Source: Bacteroidales bacterium (GTDB taxonomy: Bacteria; Bacteroidota; Bacteroidia; Bacteroidales; UBA932). Taken from it: a stretch of DNA of 64,000 nt. This document shows, in pieces, positions 59,082-64,000 of the stretch (positions are counted from its first letter, which is position 1; every line of letters begins with the position of its first letter). The notes under the pieces are model-generated. The model saw only the letters and a program-made list of their open reading frames with translations. It did not search any database and was not told where the DNA came from. Made by a program: the position numbers and the translations under genes. The stretch is taken from the NCBI GenBank assembly GCA_016288055.1, contig JAEEXZ010000001.1, positions 39,765 to 103,764 of the forward strand, given 5' to 3'.

Positions 59082-59903
59082 ATGGAAACAGATAGAATAC
59101 ACCTATTTGCGGGTGACGTATATAAAGCACTCCCTGACTTAGACTCCGATTTCTTCGATTTATGCATTGTAGATCCTCCATATGGGGCTTCAAGCACAAA
59201 AAAATGGACATACGGGGATAAAGAAAAAGTTAAGGGGTTCGGAGGTGAATGGAAATTAACAAGCGAAGTCTGGGACTTGCTGTCTCAGAACGATTCTTTT
59301 TTGGATACATATTCATGGCTTAAAGAGCTTAAACGGGTAATCAAACCGACTGGATCTATATGGATTCACTCTACGTACCATAACTCAGGATTCGTCAATG
59401 TATGCTGCCAACTGCTAGGGTTAGAAATTATCAATGAAATAGTTTGGTATAAACGCAATTCGTTTCCTAATCTTTCTGGACGTCGGCTAACAGCTAGTCA
59501 TGAGACAATTCTGTGGGTTCATAAGGGCGGGGAAAAGAATCGAAAATATGTTTTCAACTATGAGGACTCCAAAGCGTTTTCAAATCCTTCAGACTTGTTA
59601 AAAGAACCCGGGAAACAGATGAGAACTGTTTGGGACATCCCGAATAACAAAAGTAAAGAAGAGATGCGCTTTGGCACCCATCCAACTCAAAAGCCCACAC
59701 GAGTAGCAGAAAGAATTCTTACAATTGCCGGCGTTAAAGGTGGTAATCTTCTTGTCCCTTTTGCAGGATCCGGAACCGAAATGGTAGCAGGCTTTGAGTA
59801 TGGAATGAACGTATTTGGCTATGAACTTAATAAAGAGTTTTATGAGTTAGCCAAAAAAAGATTAGAATACAGCATCGAGAAAATCTCATCGTCACTATTA
59901 TAA
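59082..59903 (+). CDS. Type II DNA methyltransferase, beta class
   Basis: The 273-residue enzyme has the catalytic motif IV DPPYG (31-35) before the AdoMet motif I VPFAGSGTE (about 225-233), the beta-class order used by N6-adenine and N4-cytosine methyltransferases. WIHSTYHNSG and SHETILWVHKGG are further matches. The recognition sequence cannot be read from the protein. It ends directly before the second methyltransferase, with no gap. Two methyltransferases with one nuclease suggest an asymmetric recognition site where each enzyme marks one strand. Confidence 0.9.
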   Translation: METDRIHLFAGDVYKALPDLDSDFFDLCIVDPPYGASSTKKWTYGDKEKVKGFGGEWKLTSEVWDLLSQNDSFLDTYSWLKELKRVIKPTGSIWIHSTYHNSGFVNVCCQLLGLEIINEIVWYKRNSFPNLSGRRLTASHETILWVHKGGEKNRKYVFNYEDSKAFSNPSDLLKEPGKQMRTVWDIPNNKSKEEMRFGTHPTQKPTRVAERILTIAGVKGGNLLVPFAGSGTEMVAGFEYGMNVFGYELNKEFYELAKKRLEYSIEKISSSLL

Positions 59904-60743
59904 ATGACAACATATCCCCCAGTTATAAAGTGGTCTGGTAGTAAAAGACCTGTTGCAAAACAATTGGCCAAGTATATCATATATGGCGACACATACTTCG
60001 AGCCTTTTGTTGGAGGCGGTGCTATGATGCCATATTCACTCTGTAAAAAAGGTATGGCCGGCGATATTATCCCAGAATTAGTTAATCTTTGGAATGAGAT
60101 TAAAGATAATCCGATACGTGTAGCTAATGAGTATGAGTCACGTTGGCGAAACCTTCAAGAAAATGGCCCACAGGTATATTATGATGTAAGAGACAGTTTC
60201 AATCAAACGAAGAACTGTTACGATTTTCTATTTTTGACCAGAACATGTGTAAACGGTCTTATACGATACAACTCTAACGGAGAATTTAATAATTCCTTCC
60301 ATCTCTCTCGCTCAGGAATCAAACCGAATTCATTAAAGCGCATCCTTGAGCAATGGAGTGAGGCCATTCGTAATTTCACCTTTAGGAACTGTGATTACCG
60401 AGAGCTTTTAGAGGCGGCAAGAAAAGGCGATTTTGTCTTCTTAGATCCGCCTTATGGAGGCACAAAGGATCGGTATACTCGCACTCCTTTTGATTTAGCT
60501 GCTTTCTATTCTGAATTAGAAAGACTGAATAGTAAGGGTGTTAACTGGATGCTCACTTTTGACGGGGAAGCTGGAGAGAGACAATACTCCTATGCACCTC
60601 CAACAGGAGTCTTTCGTTATAAATTCTCTATTTGTACCGGGAACTCAGCTTTTACGAAGGTCATGAACTCTCAAAAAGATTCAATTCAAGAATCAGTATA
60701 CTTGAATTTCGAACCCACTCATAGCCTGCTCCGCATGCCTTAG
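59904..60743 (+). CDS. DNA adenine methyltransferase, Dam/D12 (alpha) class
   Basis: The 279-residue enzyme has the D12-class N-terminal motif KWSGSKR, AdoMet motif I FEPFVGGGA (32-40), and motif IV DPPYGG (181-186), with RNCDYRELL between, as in Dam and the alpha-class methyltransferases. It should methylate the N6 of adenine. It begins at the base after the first methyltransferase stop. Its last 51 nt overlap the coding region of the convergent nuclease gene, an unusually long coding overlap. Codon use is AT-rich. Confidence 0.92.
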   Translation: MTTYPPVIKWSGSKRPVAKQLAKYIIYGDTYFEPFVGGGAMMPYSLCKKGMAGDIIPELVNLWNEIKDNPIRVANEYESRWRNLQENGPQVYYDVRDSFNQTKNCYDFLFLTRTCVNGLIRYNSNGEFNNSFHLSRSGIKPNSLKRILEQWSEAIRNFTFRNCDYRELLEAARKGDFVFLDPPYGGTKDRYTRTPFDLAAFYSELERLNSKGVNWMLTFDGEAGERQYSYAPPTGVFRYKFSICTGNSAFTKVMNSQKDSIQESVYLNFEPTHSLLRMP

Positions 60744-62729
60744 AACCTTTTCAACTATTCTATCATTAGTTCTATCAATCACATGAACGATTGACACTTG
60801 TCCTAGTTGGAAAGCAAGTATCGCATCCAAGCAGCCTCTTTTTCTATGAACTTCAAGTTCTTCAACGTTTTTAAACATAAAAGCGCCAATAGAAACAATC
60901 CTAAACGGTTCCAGAACGGGAATCTGTTTACCCATTCTACGCCACTCCTCACCAACTTTTCTATAGGCGGTAGGCAAACAAACGAATACATTCTGCAAAT
61001 ATCCAGTTAGCTTTGGACCTATTCCATTCTCAAGATCTCTCCCAACTCCCTTTGACTCTATAGAAAAGAACACATTACTATCCTGAAGTGCGACTTGAAT
61101 GACGTGATCAGGCCTCTTACCTCCAATCGTAGAGACTCTTCTTAAAGAAGTCCATCGATACTCTCCTGTTTTGTCAACACAACTAATTCCGGACCAATCG
61201 CCTCCCGGCGGATTGCACATACCTTCCAATATCCCAAGGTTATTCTTGTGTGCAAAAATCTGATGAATAGCACAATCAGTGTCATCCTCCGAAAACACAA
61301 GAGGATCCACAGCCATATCAAATGTTACTGGCCTTGTGTTTCTTTGAATAGTAATTCCTCTATTATAAAATCTCGGCCGATCAATAGTTTTACTATCAAT
61401 CAGAACGTAGTTACACAAATTGAAAATGGCTTGCCACAATCCATTATCAGAACAGAGATTATTTAAAGAAACATCTAGTTTTCTCCATGTACTCTTCTTA
61501 GCAGGGCCAGAAACCACGCACATCATATTTGCACTCCCTCCTAGAATCATGCGTGCTAACGGAACCAGCCCGCGATCCGGTCGAGAATCATCACCTTGAG
61601 GCTTAAAACCAGTTATCCAAACTATGGCAAGCGGTTTGGATCTATCTAAAGTAATACTTAAAAAGGGATATAATGAACGAAGAGTTGCCTCCAGAGTCGG
61701 GATTAAATTTGAAGGGACGACACAAATGGGTAAAGTACTTCCACCGATAGTCCTACACTTGAATCCAATAACCGAGGCAATCAGCTTCTTGAACGTGATG
61801 GAAACAGAAACTGTATTCGTAGATCTCTTTTTCCAAATCAGTGTAGATGTCTTGTTGACAAGCCATTCATCAGCTTTATCAGAACTTAATAGTTGATCCC
61901 ATTCTGCACCTTGGAGGGTATCAGTTCTTTTTCGATCATCAGCTAAGAGTTTTACCAGAGCCAGATCCTTGTTTATAAGCGTAGAAAGTGAGGCGCTATA
62001 ATCCTCTTTGTTAATAATACCTTTGATTATTCTCTGTCCCTGTTCCTCACCAAGAATACTACTGTAATGAGAATACAACTGTTCTGTAATAGATGGATGT
62101 GTTTTATAGACCGGAATACAGCAGCATCCATATCTCTTTGACGTAGAAACATATGAGAACGGGACCACAGGATTAGGGAACCTCGATGATTTTACGGTCC
62201 TATTCTCATCAAGTTCAACACCTCCCAATTCTGTGTAATACAAATAAGGAACACCAGCAAGAGTTGAAGATAAAGCTCGCCCACTTCTTTGCCAAGCATT
62301 ATTGCCCGCTTGTAACGCAGAACAATACTCTAATGCGAACAATACAGTTTCAACGCCATCGTTTAATTCAGTAACATATGAATCTGCACCCTCATGGAGA
62401 ACTCCACCTTGATTCTGAATAACTGCGACCACATCGATGCCCCATCTGTTATGACCAGAAAGAAGTTCAATTACAAAAACTCCATCAGAAGACGAAAGAA
62501 AGTACTTAGGCTTGTATAAAGGCGACTTCAATAAAGTAAGCCTCCCTTTATAGGCTTCTTTAATAATTGCAAGTGTCCTCTCACATTCAACGATGTTGTC
62601 ACCATGAATCCTAAGATACTTTGTATAACTACGAGGCATCTCATCATTAGAAGAGTCATCAACAAGCTGGGGAAGCAGATTGGCAATATCCCCTCTTTCC
62701 GGGTCATCAAAGAAAAAGAAGAAAAACAT
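60693..62729 (-). CDS. Probable restriction endonuclease, C-terminal PD-(D/E)XK domain
   Basis: The 678-residue protein matches no family I know well over its length. Near the C terminus, KRPDHVIQV followed by NVFFSIESKG gives Asp541 and Glu558-Ser-Lys560, the PD-(D/E)XK nuclease pattern (SIESKG being typical). The preceding 500 residues probably recognise DNA. The N terminus opens with six Phe residues, which is odd for a soluble enzyme. It starts 5 nt after the controller gene and faces two methyltransferase genes, so it is the natural nuclease of the system. Cleavage activity is inferred from the motif and position. Confidence 0.75.
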   Translation of the reverse strand: MFFFFFFDDPERGDIANLLPQLVDDSSNDEMPRSYTKYLRIHGDNIVECERTLAIIKEAYKGRLTLLKSPLYKPKYFLSSSDGVFVIELLSGHNRWGIDVVAVIQNQGGVLHEGADSYVTELNDGVETVLFALEYCSALQAGNNAWQRSGRALSSTLAGVPYLYYTELGGVELDENRTVKSSRFPNPVVPFSYVSTSKRYGCCCIPVYKTHPSITEQLYSHYSSILGEEQGQRIIKGIINKEDYSASLSTLINKDLALVKLLADDRKRTDTLQGAEWDQLLSSDKADEWLVNKTSTLIWKKRSTNTVSVSITFKKLIASVIGFKCRTIGGSTLPICVVPSNLIPTLEATLRSLYPFLSITLDRSKPLAIVWITGFKPQGDDSRPDRGLVPLARMILGGSANMMCVVSGPAKKSTWRKLDVSLNNLCSDNGLWQAIFNLCNYVLIDSKTIDRPRFYNRGITIQRNTRPVTFDMAVDPLVFSEDDTDCAIHQIFAHKNNLGILEGMCNPPGGDWSGISCVDKTGEYRWTSLRRVSTIGGKRPDHVIQVALQDSNVFFSIESKGVGRDLENGIGPKLTGYLQNVFVCLPTAYRKVGEEWRRMGKQIPVLEPFRIVSIGAFMFKNVEELEVHRKRGCLDAILAFQLGQVSIVHVIDRTNDRIVEKVLRHAEQAMSGFEIQVY

Positions 62730-62734
62730 AGAAA

Positions 62735-62950
62735 CTATTCCTCTAATAACTGACTAATACGAACATTAAGCGCCTTCGCTATCTTTTCGATATTGCAAAG
62801 AGTGATATTCTTCTCGGCACGTTCTATCATGCCAATATAAGTGCGATGAACACCAGCAATCTCTGCCAACTGTTCCTGAGAGAGTTGCTGTTCCCTTCGA
62901 AGTACCTGAACGTTCTTTCCAAACCTTAAAAGAATAGGTTCTTTTTTCAT
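62735..62950 (-). CDS. R-M controller protein (C protein, XRE fold)
   Basis: The 71-residue protein is almost entirely an XRE helix-turn-helix: GKNVQVLRREQQLSQEQLAEIAGVHRTYIGMIERAEKNITLCNIEKIAKALN. Small proteins of this kind directly upstream of the nuclease gene act as C proteins, delaying nuclease synthesis until the host DNA is methylated. The ATG at 62950 (MKKEPILLRFG) was chosen; an open frame to 63001 would overlap the promoter. It sits 5 nt before the nuclease start, the usual C-R arrangement. Confidence 0.9.
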   Translation of the reverse strand: MKKEPILLRFGKNVQVLRREQQLSQEQLAEIAGVHRTYIGMIERAEKNITLCNIEKIAKALNVRISQLLEE

Positions 62951-62983
62951 CTTATGGTATACTGTTTTGCTTATGCAGTAGTG

Positions 62984-62991
62984 CAAATATA
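62984..62991 (-). promoter_or_regulatory. -7 element TATATTTG of the controller-nuclease operon
   Basis: TATATTTG on the minus strand (62991 to 62984) lies 33 nt before the controller ATG. No clear symmetrical C-box was recognised between them. Confidence 0.5.
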
Positions 62992-63126
62992 CAAATGCCA
63001 ACTATGGTTATCAACATACTATAATTAGCGAATTCTCATATCCAAATAACAGTCCACCCTGAGAACGAGCATATGGTGAGAGGTCGGAGGCAGCTAAGAG
63101 ACCGGAATCTCTCGAGAGCACAATTA

Positions 63127-63144
63127 TTCCTCCGCCGTAAACCC
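63127..63144 (+). repeat. Right direct repeat flanking the R-M island
   Basis: TTCCTCCGCCGTAAACCC, 17 of 18 identical to 58480-58497 and in the same direction, 4647 bp away. The two copies bracket all five R-M genes. Confidence 0.5.
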
Positions 63145-63176
63145 GCATTAACTTAGCTGATTCTGGTATTCTTTTG

Positions 63177-63184
63177 TATCTTTG
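63177..63184 (+). promoter_or_regulatory. -7 element TATCTTTG before the NERD gene
   Basis: TATCTTTG is followed by an AGGAGG ribosome-binding site at 63193-63198 and the ATG at 63208, giving a short normal leader. The clear Shine-Dalgarno site contrasts with the near-leaderless genes in the window. Confidence 0.65.
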
Positions 63185-63207
63185 TGTCTTATAGGAGGAA
63201 ACGGAGC

Positions 63208-63960
63208 ATGCAATCTGCAGACGTCATAATTGGAATCATCATCGTTATCGGGCTATTCTTTCTGCTCCGATGGCTGATTCCGTCTAAGGGAAAGATGGGA
63301 GAAAAGGTCGTGGCTGGGAAATTGGACCGGTTACCTAAAGACCAGTACAGAGTACTCAACGATGTCATCATACCTACGCCAAACGGCAGCTCGCAGATAG
63401 ACCATCTGGTCGTGTCAATATTTGGTATCTTCGTTATCGAGACAAAGAACTACAGTGGCTGGATTTATGGTGCCGAGCACGCCGAATACTGGACACAGAA
63501 TATCTACGGCAAAAAATACCAGCTTTACAATCCCATCCTGCAGAATGCCGGTCACGTTCGTGCGCTACGGCGTATCCTAAAGGACTATGAACCGCTGCCG
63601 ATACTTCCCATTGTTGCATTCTCCGGCAAGGCCGATGTAAAGGTCAAGATCGAAGACGCTTGCGTGGTCTACTGGAGCCAGATACGCAAGGTCATCAACC
63701 AGTTTGAGGAAATACGCCTCACCTGGCATCAGGTCAACGCCATTTGTGCGACCGTAAATGCTGCTCAAATGGAACCCGGCAGAAAAACAGATAAACAGCA
63801 TTTGGTAGATATTCGTAACGCCAGGGAGCAGAAATACGATGCAATAGCATCAGGTAGATGTCCCCGTTGTGGAGGCTCATTAGTCTTACGCAAAGGGAAG
63901 TTTGGCAAGTTCTACGGATGCTCAAACTATCCTCAATGCAAATTCACCCATCCTGCTTGA
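63208..63960 (+). CDS. NERD-domain protein with topoisomerase-type zinc finger
   Basis: The 250-residue protein starts with one membrane span (IIGIIIVIGLFFLLRWLIP), then a NERD domain (about 35-150; GSSQIDHLVVSIFGIFVIETKNYSGWIYG), related to the PD-(D/E)XK nucleases by the Asp and ETK residues. A C-terminal four-cysteine zinc finger follows (CPRCGG...GCSNYPQC), like those of topoisomerase I. It may act on DNA at the membrane; some NERD proteins are linked to mobile-element or phage defence. ATG 63208 is supported by its AGGAGG site. It lies just outside the right repeat of the R-M island. No gene is seen from 63961 to the end. Confidence 0.88.
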   Translation: MQSADVIIGIIIVIGLFFLLRWLIPSKGKMGEKVVAGKLDRLPKDQYRVLNDVIIPTPNGSSQIDHLVVSIFGIFVIETKNYSGWIYGAEHAEYWTQNIYGKKYQLYNPILQNAGHVRALRRILKDYEPLPILPIVAFSGKADVKVKIEDACVVYWSQIRKVINQFEEIRLTWHQVNAICATVNAAQMEPGRKTDKQHLVDIRNAREQKYDAIASGRCPRCGGSLVLRKGKFGKFYGCSNYPQCKFTHPA

Positions 63961-64000
63961 TTAACAGTTTCTACTTAACGATCCAAATCTAACGTCCGCG

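Overview
The window reads as chromosomal DNA of a GC-rich member of the Bacteroidales (phylum Bacteroidota), probably a gut or rumen commensal. The signs are a SusC/SusD pair, many lipoproteins, an S46 dipeptidyl-peptidase, DUF4988, DUF4876 and DUF6850 families, and promoters of the phylum type (TTG about 19 nt upstream of TAnnTTTG). No rRNA, insertion sequence or CRISPR array was seen. There is one tRNA, tRNA-Ser(GCT).

Layout. 1-3533: shikimate genes aroB (partial), a fused aroD-aroA, and an aroC carrying a His/Cys-rich insertion. 3813-7106: a large DUF4988-type lipoprotein. 7195-10598: sufB, pnuC, sufC and a short sufD. 10620-23235: a membrane regulator (DUF6377-like) followed by a beta-glucan utilisation locus (susC, susD, glycan-binding lipoprotein, GH16, GH3, CotH-like). 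23232-27394: ispE (minus), an unknown lipoprotein, yifB/comM, tsaE. 27395-28302: a gene-free block dense in 22-bp-phased direct and inverted motifs. 28357-31044 (minus): sigma-54 activator, lptE, a TPR-like gene, secG. 31115-34853: an OmpA/TPR-like lipoprotein, a membrane LytTR regulator and a sodium symporter. 34861-43939: an amino-sugar/phosphate locus (histidine phosphatase, XylR-like AraC regulator, ROK kinase, GH2 exo-glucosaminidase type, alkaline phosphatase, GH20). 43949-44477: a copy of that locus's operator, a candidate small RNA, tRNA-Ser and nested palindromes. 44752-46211: two small lipoprotein genes. 46201-54123 (minus): TonB receptor, DUF4876, DUF6850, S46 peptidase. 54348-58256: ribosomal genes rplC to rpsC, cut off from the rest of the S10 cluster. 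58800-62950: an AT-rich restriction-modification module between near-identical direct repeats. 63208-63960: a NERD/zinc-finger protein.

How the parts work together. The beta-glucan locus binds, cuts and imports glucan: the surface lipoproteins capture it, GH16 cuts it, SusCD imports oligosaccharides and GH3 releases glucose. The amino-sugar locus appears to be controlled by its own XylR-like protein. A pair of TTGCGCAA sites 21 bp apart precedes the ROK promoter, and a matching pair sits after the last gene, ahead of a two-hairpin transcript ending in an intrinsic terminator. The R-M module has two methyltransferases of different classes, one PD-(D/E)XK nuclease and a controller gene directly upstream of the nuclease.

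The observations most worth following up are the AroC metal-ligand insertion, which contains a piece of an intergenic DNA repeat; the 22-bp-phased array; the operator-controlled candidate small RNA; the inverted copy of the tRNA-Ser 3' end; the repeat-flanked R-M island; and the series of promoters placed 4-9 nt from start codons.
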